DNA of 64,000 bases from Rhodothermus sp. (lineage in GTDB: Bacteria; Bacteroidota; Rhodothermia; Rhodothermales; Rhodothermaceae), in the NCBI GenBank assembly GCA_030950375.1, contig JAUZRN010000021.1, positions 26,499 to 90,498 on the forward strand, written 5' to 3'. The position numbers and the translations under genes are program-made. The number at the start of each line of letters is the position of its first letter. Position 1 is the first letter of the stretch. Below the pieces are notes generated by a model. It was not told the origin of the DNA, did no database searches, and saw only the letters and a program-made list of their open reading frames with translations. Of the stretch, positions 30,230 through 40,555 are shown piece after piece.

Positions 30230-30937
30230 ATGGCTGTTGCTTCGCGTACGGCAACTTCGAAGCGCAAGGGACTGCGCGAGGATACGATTGTTACGTTTTA
30301 TGCGCGCTGGCTGGATTTTTACTACCGCCATCGTAAGCAGCTCTATGTGGGGCTGGCAGTTGTTGTAGTGGTCGTGCTGGGGGGGATTGGTTACGCGTAC
30401 TACCAGCGACAGCAGGAGCAGCGCGCCCAGCAGCTGCTGGGCGAGGTGCTTCCCCTCTACGAACAGGGTAAGTACCGGGAGGCGCTGGATGGCGCCGATG
30501 GGCACTCCGGATTGCTGGAGCTGGCCCGCGCTTACGGCAGCACGAACGCAGGCAACCTGGCCCGTTTCTACGCGGCCGATGCCCTGTACCGCCTGGGCGA
30601 GTATGAGCAGGCGTTGACCTTGTGGGCGGCCTTTGACAGTGACGACCCCATGCTGGCAGCGGCCGCCCTGGCCGGACAGGCGGCCGTCTATGAAAACAAC
30701 GGCGAACACGCGCGCGCTGCCGAACTGTATCGCCGGGCCGCCGATCGCTACGACAATCCGGTCGTGACCCCGCACTACCTGCTGCGGGCCGGACGGAACT
30801 ACGAGGCGGCCGGTAATCTGGAGGCAGCCCGACGCATGTATGAGACGCTCCGGGAGCGCTATCCGGACGCTACGCAGGCTATCGAGGCTGAGATCGCCCT
30901 GGCCCGTATTGCTGCCCGTGCTTCGCAGCCATCCTGA
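30230..30937 (+). CDS. Membrane-anchored TPR protein (YfgM-like topology)
   Basis: 235 residues from ATG 30230. A basic cytoplasmic N-terminus (about 1-38) leads into a single strong membrane helix (LAVVVVVVLGGIGYAYY, about 44-62). A periplasmic domain with at least four TPR-like repeats follows (GKYREAL; ARFYAADALYRLGEYEQAL; AAVYENNGEHARAAELYRRAADRY; GRNYEAAGNLEAARRMYE). This layout matches YfgM/ancillary SecYEG translocon proteins, but TPR anchors are diverse. It ends 17 bases before the NtrC-type regulator. Confidence 0.75.
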   Translation: MAVASRTATSKRKGLREDTIVTFYARWLDFYYRHRKQLYVGLAVVVVVVLGGIGYAYYQRQQEQRAQQLLGEVLPLYEQGKYREALDGADGHSGLLELARAYGSTNAGNLARFYAADALYRLGEYEQALTLWAAFDSDDPMLAAAALAGQAAVYENNGEHARAAELYRRAADRYDNPVVTPHYLLRAGRNYEAAGNLEAARRMYETLRERYPDATQAIEAEIALARIAARASQPS

Positions 30938-30954
30938 GCCGGATCCCTCTTTCT

Positions 30955-32340
30955 ATGGCGGCCACCATCCTGGTTGTTGACGACGAACGTAGCATCCGGC
31001 GTACACTTCGAGAGATTCTGGAATACGAAGGATACGCGGTGGAAGAAGCCGTCGACGGTGAGGAGGCGCTGACAAAGCTGCGCGAAGATCGCTACGATCT
31101 GGTGCTGCTTGACATCAAGATGCCGCGCCGCGACGGCATGGAAGTACTGCGCACGCTGGCAGCCGAGCAACCCGAGCTGCCTGTCGTGATGATTTCAGGC
31201 CACGGTACGATTGAGACAGCGGTTGAGGCCACACGCCTGGGCGCCTTCGATTTTATTGAAAAGCCCCCGGACTTAAACCGTCTGCTGCTAACCGTTCGGA
31301 ATGCGCTGGAACGCGGGCAGCTCCAGACCGAGAACCGGCGCATTCGGCAGGTGCTGACCGAACGCTGGGAAGGCGAACTGACACCCATCCTCGGGGAGAG
31401 TCCGGCCATCAAACAGGTAATCGCGACGATCCACCGGGTAGCGCCGACCGAGGCGCGCGTGCTCATTACGGGCGAGCCTGGTACGGGCAAGGAGCTGGTG
31501 GCCCGCTGGTTGCATCATCTTTCTGGCCGCAAAGAAGGTCCTATGGTGGAGGTGAACTGTGCGGCCATTCCAAGTGAATTGATTGAAAGCGAGCTGTTCG
31601 GGCACGAGAAAGGGGCCTTTACCGGAGCGACCCGCCTGCGCATAGGTAAATTCGAACAGGCCCACGGCGGCACGCTGTTTCTCGACGAAATCGGGGATAT
31701 GAGCCTGGCGGCGCAAGCCAAAGTGCTCCGGGCGCTTCAAGAAAATCGGATCCAGCGGGTAGGGGGCGAACGATCCATCGCGGTCGATGTGCGTGTGGTG
31801 GCCGCCACGAATAAAGATCTCTGGCAGCTGGTCGAAGAAGGAAAGTTTCGAGAAGACCTGTATCATCGTCTGAGTGTTATTCTCATCCACGTACCTCCCT
31901 TGCGAGCGCGGCGCAACGATATTCCGATCATTGCCCGGTATGCCCTGGAGCAACTGGCGCGTCGTAACGGTATGCCACCGAAGGAATTTGAGCCGGCCGC
32001 CCTGGAGCAGCTCAAGCGATATGAATGGCGAGGCAACGTGCGCGAGCTGTACAATGTCGTGGAGCGGCTGCTGATTCTGAGTGACGGACCGACGATCACC
32101 GCACGCGACGTGCAGCGCTACGTACATCCGGGCAGTAGTTCAGGGGCGGGATCGCTCCAGGAGCTGATCGAGCGTTATCCGACGTTTGCAGCGTTTCGCG
32201 ACGCGGCTGAAAAATTGTTTCTGGAACACAAACTGCGTGAATTTGGCTGGAACATCAGTAAGACGGCCGAAGCGATCGGCATTCAACGTTCGCATCTGTA
32301 TAACAAGCTGGCCAAGTACGGTCTCCAGCGCGAAGCGTGA
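30955..32340 (+). CDS. NtrC-family sigma-54-dependent response regulator
   Basis: 461 residues. The receiver domain 1-118 has an acidic pocket after ILVVDDE and phosphoacceptor Asp in LVLLDIKMP. The AAA+ domain spans about 145-375, with Walker A GEPGTGKELVARWLH, sigma-54-contact GAFTGA, Walker B GTLFLDEIGDM and the arginine-finger region YEWRGNVREL. The C-terminal Fis-type HTH is GWNISKTAEAIGIQRSHLYNKLAKYG. It should activate sigma-54 promoters on phosphorylation. No cognate kinase is adjacent. Seven bases separate it from the following ABC ATPase gene. Confidence 0.95.
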   Translation: MAATILVVDDERSIRRTLREILEYEGYAVEEAVDGEEALTKLREDRYDLVLLDIKMPRRDGMEVLRTLAAEQPELPVVMISGHGTIETAVEATRLGAFDFIEKPPDLNRLLLTVRNALERGQLQTENRRIRQVLTERWEGELTPILGESPAIKQVIATIHRVAPTEARVLITGEPGTGKELVARWLHHLSGRKEGPMVEVNCAAIPSELIESELFGHEKGAFTGATRLRIGKFEQAHGGTLFLDEIGDMSLAAQAKVLRALQENRIQRVGGERSIAVDVRVVAATNKDLWQLVEEGKFREDLYHRLSVILIHVPPLRARRNDIPIIARYALEQLARRNGMPPKEFEPAALEQLKRYEWRGNVRELYNVVERLLILSDGPTITARDVQRYVHPGSSSGAGSLQELIERYPTFAAFRDAAEKLFLEHKLREFGWNISKTAEAIGIQRSHLYNKLAKYGLQREA

Positions 32341-32346
32341 GGACGC

Positions 32347-33036
32347 ATGCCCCTGCTCGAAGTCATCAACCTGTGGAAGAGTTATCCAACGGGTGCCCGT
32401 GAGCGCTTGCAGGTATTGCAGGGGCTGGAGCTGACCGTAGAAGCCGGTGAGGTCGTGGCCATTGTAGGGGAAAGCGGCACGGGTAAAAGCACGCTGCTGC
32501 ATTTACTGGGGGCGCTGGATCGGCCGGATCGGGGCGAAGTGCGCTACAAAGGACGCAACATCTTTGAGCTGGACGACGAAGCACTGGCTGCTTTCCGCAA
32601 CCAGACCATCGGATTTGTCTTTCAGTTTCACCATCTGCTACCGGAATTTACGGCGCTGGAAAACGTCGCCATGCCGGCGCTTATCCAGGGGCGAACGCTC
32701 CGCGAAGTGCGCTCCCGTGCACTGGAGTTGCTGGCCCTACTGGGAATGGCTGATCGTGCCCATCATCGGCCGTCGATGCTTTCCGGGGGCGAACAGCAAC
32801 GGGTAGCCGTGGCACGGGCGCTTATGAACCATCCGGCCGTCGTGCTGGCCGACGAACCGACCGGTAACCTTGACGTGCGCACTGCCGAAACCCTCCACCA
32901 TGAGATCCTGCGTCTGAGTCGCGAAGTCGGTCAGACATTTGTCATCGCCACGCATAACCTGGCACTGGCAGCCCTGGCCGATCGGGTGTTACGTCTCGAA
33001 CAGGGACGCCTGGTTCCCGAGTCGATCCCCTCCTGA
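32347..33036 (+). CDS. LolD/MacB-type ABC transporter ATPase
   Basis: 229 residues. Walker [11 protein letters not shown] loop [12 protein letters not shown], signature [15 protein letters not shown] and Walker [13 protein letters not shown] are all intact. The [19 protein letters not shown] segment is typical of LolD, the ATPase of lipoprotein release. The LolCE-type permease is not adjacent, so a MacB-like role is equally possible. It starts seven bases after the NtrC-type regulator. Confidence 0.88.
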   Translation: MPLLEVINLWKSYPTGARERLQVLQGLELTVEAGEVVAIVGESGTGKSTLLHLLGALDRPDRGEVRYKGRNIFELDDEALAAFRNQTIGFVFQFHHLLPEFTALENVAMPALIQGRTLREVRSRALELLALLGMADRAHHRPSMLSGGEQQRVAVARALMNHPAVVLADEPTGNLDVRTAETLHHEILRLSREVGQTFVIATHNLALAALADRVLRLEQGRLVPESIPS

Positions 33037-33098
33037 ACGTCTGGGCCTACCTGGCGTAAAAACGGACCGAGAAATTCATAACTGCTGGTGAAAGCATC

Positions 33099-34091
33099 AT
33101 GGCCGAACCGGTGGTACTGGATCCGGCGGTCGGGTATATCGACGTTCCTCTTGATCCCTCGCTGGACCTGATCGCAGAAATCAACCGGCTCCGGAAAGAA
33201 AAAAATGCGATCATCCTGGCGCACTACTATCAGGAGCCGATTATCCAGGACCTGGCCGATTATATTGGTGATTCGCTGGGGCTGTCGCGTAAGGCGGCCG
33301 AAACCGACGCCGACCTGATCGTCTTTGCCGGCGTGCATTTCATGGCCGAGACGGCCAAGATCCTTAATCCCGATAAGAAGGTAGTGATTCCGGATCTGAA
33401 CGCCGGCTGTTCGCTGGCCGATAGTTGTCCGGCCGACGCATTTGCTGCTTTCAAGGCGCAGTATCCGGATCACATTGTCGTCTCCTACATCAACTGTTCG
33501 GCAGCCGTCAAGGCGCTCAGCGACGTTATCTGCACCTCGTCTAATGCCGAGCACATCATCCGTCAGATTCCACCCGAGCAACCCATCATTTTTGCGCCAG
33601 ACCGTAATCTGGGGCGCTATCTGATGCGTAAGACCGGTCGTGAGATGGTGCTCTGGGAAGGCGTCTGTATCGTGCATGAGACCTTCAATGAAAAAAAGAT
33701 CTTGCAACTGAAGGCGCGCTATCCAGATGCCCTGGTGCTGGCCCATCCGGAGTGTGAGGAGGCTGTGCTGCAGCATGCCGATTTTATCGGCTCCACTTCG
33801 GCCATCCGTCGCTTTGCGCGCGAAAGTGCGCACACGACCTTTATCGTGGCGACCGAGGAGGGCATTCTGCATCAGATGCGTAAGGATTGTCCGGAGAAGA
33901 CATTTATCCCGGCGCCGCCCGACAATGGCTGTAACTGCAGTCAGTGCCCGCACATGCGCCTGCACACGCTGGAAAAGCTGTACCTGGCGCTGCGCTACGA
34001 ACAACCCGAAATCACCATGGACGAGGAGCTCCGGCAGCGGGCGCTGCGTCCGATTCTGCGCATGCTGGAGATGAGCCGGGACATCCGGTAG
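33099..34091 (+). CDS. nadA: Quinolinate synthase A
   Basis: 330 residues. It condenses iminoaspartate with dihydroxyacetone phosphate to quinolinate for NAD synthesis. [24 protein letters not shown] starts the first of three pseudo-repeats. Cluster cysteines appear in [19 protein letters not shown] and [10 protein letters not shown], consistent with a 4Fe-4S cluster. nadB and nadC are not nearby. Its stop abuts the stop of the convergent outer-membrane gene with no gap. Confidence 0.95.
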   Translation: MAEPVVLDPAVGYIDVPLDPSLDLIAEINRLRKEKNAIILAHYYQEPIIQDLADYIGDSLGLSRKAAETDADLIVFAGVHFMAETAKILNPDKKVVIPDLNAGCSLADSCPADAFAAFKAQYPDHIVVSYINCSAAVKALSDVICTSSNAEHIIRQIPPEQPIIFAPDRNLGRYLMRKTGREMVLWEGVCIVHETFNEKKILQLKARYPDALVLAHPECEEAVLQHADFIGSTSAIRRFARESAHTTFIVATEEGILHQMRKDCPEKTFIPAPPDNGCNCSQCPHMRLHTLEKLYLALRYEQPEITMDEELRQRALRPILRMLEMSRDIR

Positions 34092-35435
34092 CTACAGGGT
34101 CCAGCGAAAGCCTACCATGGGCTCAAAACGGCGTTGTACCAGGTAGCGTCGGGTACCATCAGGAGCCGGGCGCAGGCGTTCGAACGTGTAGCGTGCGTGG
34201 ATCAGCAGCCAGAGCAGACGGCTCAGACGGTAGCGCACCTCAAACAGGAGCCAGCTCTGATCCCCCATTTTCTGCAGGAGGGAGAAGAAGTCGCTCAGGC
34301 CGGCACGGCTGATTCCTGTCTGAAACCGCAGCTCACGCGTGCGCAGGAACAGTCGCAGATGGAATGTGCTGAGGCGCTGGGTACCGTAATGGCGACGGAA
34401 AAAGTACCAGAGCTCGAAGCTGTAAGGAAAGAGCAGGTGAATTTCAAGAAAAAACGCGTTGCCTCCCCGCGCCTCATCGAGGGCAACGCCAGCGTAACGG
34501 TTGACGCTCGGAGGAGCGTCGGACGCCAGAATACGGGCCTGCAGATTGTGCACCGGATAGAACGGCCCCACAAAGCCAGGCAGAAACGCCTCGCCGTCAT
34601 AATCCAGCCCCAGGCGAAGCTGAAAGGTCATCAGATCGATAAAGTTGGGACTCTGGAAGGCGGTGCCCAGGCGTAGCCCACTGCCGTAACGGCGGTAGTG
34701 AGCCAGGCTGACGAAGGGCATCAGGGCGAAGGAGTGGGCCCGCAGCGTGTTGAAGGTCAGATCGACGTTGAACGCCTCGAAACGGGCAGGCGAACGAAAG
34801 GCTGGATCACGCACGTAGCTAAAGCCCAGCGTGAAGGACTGGGTCCGGGAATCGGTCGCCCAGAAGAAAGGACGCAGGCCGATACGCAGGCCGGCCACCT
34901 GATCGGTCAACAGATCGGCGGTAAAAAATTCCAGATCGAGGAAGCGGTCGGACCAGCCCAGCTCCAGCCCAATGGTGCGGTCGTCCCAGGCCGTTGTGGT
35001 ATTGAAAAAATCCACCACGTGTCCGGTGCCCAGCCGCGTGCGGGTCAGGGGGCCCAGGCGCAGATGTACGGGACGATAGCGCGGCGGATTGTAGCGCAGA
35101 AAATCAATCAGCCGCAGTACATCGTAGGGGCTGTCGAAGTCCGGTCGGTAGGCGCCGTACAGGCCGGTGCGCAGCGCAGCGTCAAGACGGCCCGTGAGGG
35201 AGCGGGTAACGAAGGTAAGCACCCAGCGCGTGCCCAGTCGCCAGTGGGCGCCGATCAGAGAGGTACCGCCCCATCCTTCCAGCTGCTGGAGGCGACGCCA
35301 CCAGACGCGTTGTACCTGCTCGGCCGGGTCGTCGGCCGAACCAAAACGAAATGGCTGCCAGAGCGTCTGCGCCTGAAGCGGCGCCATGTACAAAAGCAGC
35401 CATCCGAAAACGAACCAGAAGAGGCGCAGCGGCAT
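34092..35435 (-). CDS. Predicted outer-membrane beta-barrel protein, unknown function
   Basis: 447 residues. A signal peptide (about 1-23, hydrophobic, ending PLQAQ) is followed by many alternating strands rich in Arg, Phe, Tyr and Leu (such as WVLTFVTRSLTGRL; SFTLGFSYVRD; ELWYFFRRHYG). The last residues are MVGFRWTL, close to the C-terminal aromatic/hydrophobic beta-signal of outer-membrane barrels. No family was recognised. It lies convergent with nadA and divergent from the LON-domain gene, so it is probably its own transcription unit. Confidence 0.7.
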   Translation of the reverse strand: MPLRLFWFVFGWLLLYMAPLQAQTLWQPFRFGSADDPAEQVQRVWWRRLQQLEGWGGTSLIGAHWRLGTRWVLTFVTRSLTGRLDAALRTGLYGAYRPDFDSPYDVLRLIDFLRYNPPRYRPVHLRLGPLTRTRLGTGHVVDFFNTTTAWDDRTIGLELGWSDRFLDLEFFTADLLTDQVAGLRIGLRPFFWATDSRTQSFTLGFSYVRDPAFRSPARFEAFNVDLTFNTLRAHSFALMPFVSLAHYRRYGSGLRLGTAFQSPNFIDLMTFQLRLGLDYDGEAFLPGFVGPFYPVHNLQARILASDAPPSVNRYAGVALDEARGGNAFFLEIHLLFPYSFELWYFFRRHYGTQRLSTFHLRLFLRTRELRFQTGISRAGLSDFFSLLQKMGDQSWLLFEVRYRLSRLLWLLIHARYTFERLRPAPDGTRRYLVQRRFEPMVGFRWTL

Positions 35436-35580
35436 AGGCGACAGCTACCGGCGTCCGATCTAAAGATACGCGATATGGTGGTAAAGAATCCCTGTCAAGC
35501 TGTACGCAGCGCGGAAACCCGTACGGTCAGCTGGTCATTTAGGTGTTTCTCGGTGTGGGGCAGAGAGGAACCACGGTGTC

Positions 35581-36222
35581 ATGCTGATTGAACGCTTACC
35601 CCTTTTTCCGCTGGAGGTGGTGCTGTATCCCGGCGAACAACTCCCCTTGCACATTTTTGAACCCCGGTATCGCACCTTGATTTCTCGCTGTATCGAGACA
35701 GATCAGCCCTTTGGCATCGTGCTGGCCGAGGCGGGCAAGCTGGCGCAGGTGGGATCGCTGGCGCGCGTTACCCGGGTGTTGACCCGCTATAGTGATGGCC
35801 GTATGGATATTCTGGTGACCGGGGAGGACCGTTTCCGGATCACGCAGCTCTATTCAGCGCAGCCTTACCTGACGGCCGATGTTGAGCGGATCGTCGAACC
35901 CTGGGAGACGCCGAAACAGGCGCTACGCGAACGCCTGATCACCCAGCATATGCGCCTGCTGGAGCTGGTCGGTCGCACCGTGCGCCCGTCACGCTATCAG
36001 AACGTGCGCTATCTTTCCTACGTAATTGCTCCCAATGCCGGGCTCACCCTCCAGCAGCAACAGGAAGTGTTGGAGTTGCTGACAGAGAATGAACGGATAG
36101 CGTATCTTGTGGCACATCTGGAACGACTGCTGCCGCAGGTGGAGCAGATGGAAATGGTACGACGGCGGGTGCAGTCGAACGGACATTTTCCAGAAGGTAG
36201 AACATCCGATCCACCGAAGTAA
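35581..36222 (+). CDS. LON substrate-binding-domain protein
   Basis: 213 residues consisting only of the N-terminal LON (PUA-like) domain plus a helical tail: LPLFPLEVVLYPGEQLPLHIFEPRYRTLI, GSLARVTRV and DILVTGEDRFRI are typical. There is no AAA or protease domain. Stand-alone LON-domain proteins are widespread and their function is poorly defined, perhaps as protein-binding adaptors. It is followed after 13 bases by the MBL-fold gene, suggesting an operon with it. Confidence 0.9.
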   Translation: MLIERLPLFPLEVVLYPGEQLPLHIFEPRYRTLISRCIETDQPFGIVLAEAGKLAQVGSLARVTRVLTRYSDGRMDILVTGEDRFRITQLYSAQPYLTADVERIVEPWETPKQALRERLITQHMRLLELVGRTVRPSRYQNVRYLSYVIAPNAGLTLQQQQEVLELLTENERIAYLVAHLERLLPQVEQMEMVRRRVQSNGHFPEGRTSDPPK

Positions 36223-36235
36223 CGGAGTCGGTACG

Positions 36236-37093
36236 ATGCCACGCATTGGATGCTATACGCTCTATACGGTAGAGACCGGTCGTTTTCGCCTGGATGGGGG
36301 TGCAATGTTCGGCATCATCCCCAAACCTTTGTGGGAGCGCTATGCACCGGCTGACGAGCGCAATCGCATTCTGTTGAACATGCGTTGCCTGTTACTGGAA
36401 GGCAACGGTCGCCTGATTATGATTGACAACGGCATCGGGGATAAACTGGATGCCAGGTTTCGCGACATTTATGCCGTCGATCATGACTACGCCGAGCTCC
36501 ATCGTTCGCTGCATCGACTGGGCTTTTCAGCAGCCGACATCACCGACGTTATCCTGACGCACCTGCACTTTGATCACTGCGGTGGCAGCACACGACGCGT
36601 GGGGGATCGGCTGGAAGTTGCCTTTCCAAAGGCCATCTTTCATGTGCAGCGGCGTCACTGGGAATGGGCGCGGAATCCCAATCTCCGCGAGCGGGCATCG
36701 TTTTTGCCAGAAAATCTGGAGCCGCTGGAAGCTTCCGGACAGCTCCGGCTGCTGGAGGGACCGGGGGAAGTGCTTCCGGGCATTATGGTAGAGGTAGTCA
36801 ACGGACATACCGAAGCGCAGCAGATTGTGCGCATCGAAGGGCCGGAGGGAACGCTCGTCTTCGTGGCCGATCTGATTCCGACAACAGCACATATGCGGCC
36901 GGTCTGGAACATGGGCTACGACGTTCGGCCGCTGGTAACTATCGAGGAAAAATTGGCTTTTCTGGATCGGGCCGAAGCGAACGGCTGGCACCTGTTCTTC
37001 GAGCACGACCCGGAAGTCGCTGTAGTCAGTCTGAAGCGGACGGAGCGGGAAGTGGCGGCGGTACATCCACGTCCGCTGGCCGAAATCTTCTAA
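36236..37093 (+). CDS. MBL-fold metallohydrolase
   Basis: 285 residues from ATG 36236. The dinuclear-metal signature THLHFDHCGGS is followed downstream by the remaining ligands (NGHTEAQQI; VADLIPTTAHM; FEHDPEV). The protein resembles the lactonase/uncharacterised hydrolase branch of the beta-lactamase fold, with substrate unknown. It starts 13 bases after the LON-domain gene and ends four bases before the truncated kinase gene, so the three likely form an operon. Confidence 0.88.
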   Translation: MPRIGCYTLYTVETGRFRLDGGAMFGIIPKPLWERYAPADERNRILLNMRCLLLEGNGRLIMIDNGIGDKLDARFRDIYAVDHDYAELHRSLHRLGFSAADITDVILTHLHFDHCGGSTRRVGDRLEVAFPKAIFHVQRRHWEWARNPNLRERASFLPENLEPLEASGQLRLLEGPGEVLPGIMVEVVNGHTEAQQIVRIEGPEGTLVFVADLIPTTAHMRPVWNMGYDVRPLVTIEEKLAFLDRAEANGWHLFFEHDPEVAVVSLKRTEREVAAVHPRPLAEIF

Positions 37094-37097
37094 GGCT

Positions 37098-37697
37098 ATG
37101 TGTGCAGCAGAAGCATCGGACACGATCCTGCTGGTCACCGACACCACGGCACCGTCTTCAATTGTCCATCTGCTTACCAAGGCCGGCTGGAAGGTACAGA
37201 CCTGCCTGCCCGAGGAAATGGCCCGGCAGCTGGCGCATGAACACGTGCGTGGAGTAATCGTGCGGGTTCATCCAGACCGGGAAGCAGCCTGTCTGCAGAC
37301 GCTGGGGGCCGCACCGGCACGCCCCGTGCTGCTGCTCACCGAATCGGAAGGGGGGCGTCAGGCGGTGGCCGCGGCACAGGCGGGGTGGCTGACAGCAGCT
37401 GCTCCGGACCAGATCGCGCAAGTGGAGGCCTGGGTGCAGCGGCTGACCGCGGCCGGTGCCACCTCGACGGCTGCACAGCTCCGTCATCTACGGCAGGCGC
37501 TGTCTCGGCTCAATCATGACCTGAAAAATCCGCTGGCGATTATCTCAGGCAATGCGCAATTTTTGCAGGAGCTGCTTCGCATGCGGGGCGGTGATCCAGA
37601 ACTGGAGGGACCCGTGGCCGACATTGAGGAGGCCTGTCGCCAGATCTACACCTTGCTCCAACGGCTGGTCGCGTTGCGAGATTCGCTGCCCGCCTGA
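37098..37697 (+). CDS. HisKA-only protein with receiver-like N-terminus
   Basis: 199 residues. The N-terminal half (about 6-115) has an alternating strand/helix pattern like a receiver domain (ILLVTDTT start, VLLLTES strand). It lacks the conserved acidic pair and a clear phosphoacceptor Asp. The C-terminal part has a HisKA-like dimerisation/phosphoacceptor helix, LNHDLKNPLAIISGNAQFLQELL, with H near residue 138. The protein ends where a HATPase domain should begin; the frame is intact and terminates with TGA, so this is not an obvious frameshift. It may be a phosphorelay intermediate or decoy. Function unknown. Confidence 0.7.
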   Translation: MCAAEASDTILLVTDTTAPSSIVHLLTKAGWKVQTCLPEEMARQLAHEHVRGVIVRVHPDREAACLQTLGAAPARPVLLLTESEGGRQAVAAAQAGWLTAAAPDQIAQVEAWVQRLTAAGATSTAAQLRHLRQALSRLNHDLKNPLAIISGNAQFLQELLRMRGGDPELEGPVADIEEACRQIYTLLQRLVALRDSLPA

Positions 37698-37827
37698 TAG
37701 GTGCATCGATTATGCATCAGGCCGGATGGCGTCATCCTTGGGTGGATTTTCATAAACTGTAACCGGTTCCGGTGAGGAACCCCCCTGCCGAGGGTCCGTA
37801 GAACGGCCCCAACAACGATGTTCTTAC

Positions 37828-37956
37828 CAGCTCATCCAGAAGGGTGGAGGGACCAGGCCCTGTGAAGCCCTGGCAACCGTCCCGTTAATCGTCGGGAGAC
37901 GATGCGGGAAAAGGTGCCAATTCCTGCCTCGCACGACCGCGAGGGGAGATGAGCTG
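37828..37956 (+). promoter_or_regulatory. SAM-I (S-box) riboswitch aptamer
   Basis: Perfect 9-bp P1 helix CAGCTCATC (37828-37836) / GATGAGCTG (37948-37956). Between them lie the conserved S-box core segments: AGGGTGGAGGGAC, GGCCCTGTGAAGCCC, GGCAACC, then AAAGGTGCCAATTCCTGC and a final GAGGGGAGATGAG. Binding of S-adenosylmethionine should stabilise P1 and allow the terminator downstream. It controls metY and, through it, the metX-aspartokinase-asd genes. Confidence 0.95.
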
Positions 37957-37982
37957 TTCAAGGCAATGCCATGAACAGTGGA

Positions 37983-38018
37983 CCTCTTCCGCGGATGGGC
38001 GTGCGGGAGAGGTTTTTT
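37983..38018 (+). terminator. Expression-platform terminator of the SAM riboswitch
   Basis: A 10-bp stem CCTCTTCCGC / GCGGGAGAGG (one T-G wobble) is followed by six T residues, 27 bases after P1. A separate CTGTTCA / TGAACAG hairpin shares the 3' P1 strand (CTG of GATGAGCTG) and is a candidate antiterminator part. Confidence 0.85.
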
Positions 38019-38046
38019 CATAACCGCCTGGCATGCCGTCCGTCGT

Positions 38047-39452
<1,406 letters not shown>

Positions 39453-39478
39453 ACCTGAACTCCCGCATCGGAGCAGCC

Positions 39479-40555
39479 ATGACGCAAACGTTTGGGCTTG
39501 CTGAATTTGTGTTGGAAAGCGGCCAGGTGTTGCGCCAGGTGCAGGTGGCCTACCGAACCTGGGGGCGCCTGAACGCGGACGGCACCAATGCGCTGGTGGT
39601 CTGTCATGCATTGACCGGAAGTGCAGACGTTGACCAGTGGTGGAGCGATCTGCTGGGGCCCGGACGTGCGTTGGATACGGAGCGTTTTTTTGTCGTGTGT
39701 GCCAACGTGCTGGGTTCTCCTTATGGCACCACGTCGCCGCTGACGATCAATCCGGACACCGGACGCCCCTACGGGCCAGCGTTTCCACGGGTCACTATCC
39801 GCGACACGGTTAACCTGCATCGCAAGCTGCTGGAGCATCTGGGCGTACGACAGGTGGCCGTCGTCGTCGGCGGCTCCATGGGGGGGATGCAGGTGCTGGA
39901 GTGGGCTTTTCAGGGCGATTTTGTGCGGGCGATCATCCCGATTGCCGTGGGCGGACGGCATTCGGCCTGGTGTATCGGCTGGAGTGAAGCCCAGCGGCAG
40001 GCCATCTACGCCGATCCACGCTGGCGTGGCGGTCACTATGACCCGGATGATCCGCCTGTGCATGGCCTGGCTACGGCTCGTATGATAGCCATGATCTCGT
40101 ATCGCTCCTATCAATCCTTTACAGCGCGCTTTGGCCGCCGTCGTATGGTTCGGGGAGGACAAACGCTTTTTGCGGTGGAAAGCTATCTGCACTACCAGGG
40201 GGAAAAGCTGGTGCGCCGGTTCGATGCGAACTGCTATGTGCGACTTACGCAGAAGATGGACTCGCACGATGTGTCGCGTGGGCGGGGACCATATCCGGAG
40301 GCGCTGGCCGAAGTGCGCCAACCTGCCCTGATTGTCGGGATCGACTCCGATGTACTCTATCCGCTGGCCGAGCAGGAGGAACTGGCAACGCATCTGCCCA
40401 ATGCTTCGCTCTACGTGCTGCACTCGCCTCATGGACACGATGCGTTCCTGATCGAAACGCAAACCCTTAACGAAGTGCTACGCGAATGGATTGCCGCAAA
40501 CGTTCCGGTAGGGGCGGCGCCCAGCCCCTGGCCTTCCAACCCAACCACCGCCTGA
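39479..40555 (+). CDS. metX: Homoserine O-acetyltransferase
   Basis: 358 residues, alpha/beta hydrolase fold. The nucleophilic Ser is in VVGGSMGGMQVLEW, the Asp in LIVGIDSDVLYPLAEQEEL and the His in SPHGHDAFLIE. It acetylates homoserine (a succinyl or other donor cannot be excluded from sequence alone), supplying metY. The oxyanion region HALTGSADVDQWW is normal. The last 70 bases overlap the frame of the following aspartokinase gene. Confidence 0.94.
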   Translation: MTQTFGLAEFVLESGQVLRQVQVAYRTWGRLNADGTNALVVCHALTGSADVDQWWSDLLGPGRALDTERFFVVCANVLGSPYGTTSPLTINPDTGRPYGPAFPRVTIRDTVNLHRKLLEHLGVRQVAVVVGGSMGGMQVLEWAFQGDFVRAIIPIAVGGRHSAWCIGWSEAQRQAIYADPRWRGGHYDPDDPPVHGLATARMIAMISYRSYQSFTARFGRRRMVRGGQTLFAVESYLHYQGEKLVRRFDANCYVRLTQKMDSHDVSRGRGPYPEALAEVRQPALIVGIDSDVLYPLAEQEELATHLPNASLYVLHSPHGHDAFLIETQTLNEVLREWIAANVPVGAAPSPWPSNPTTA

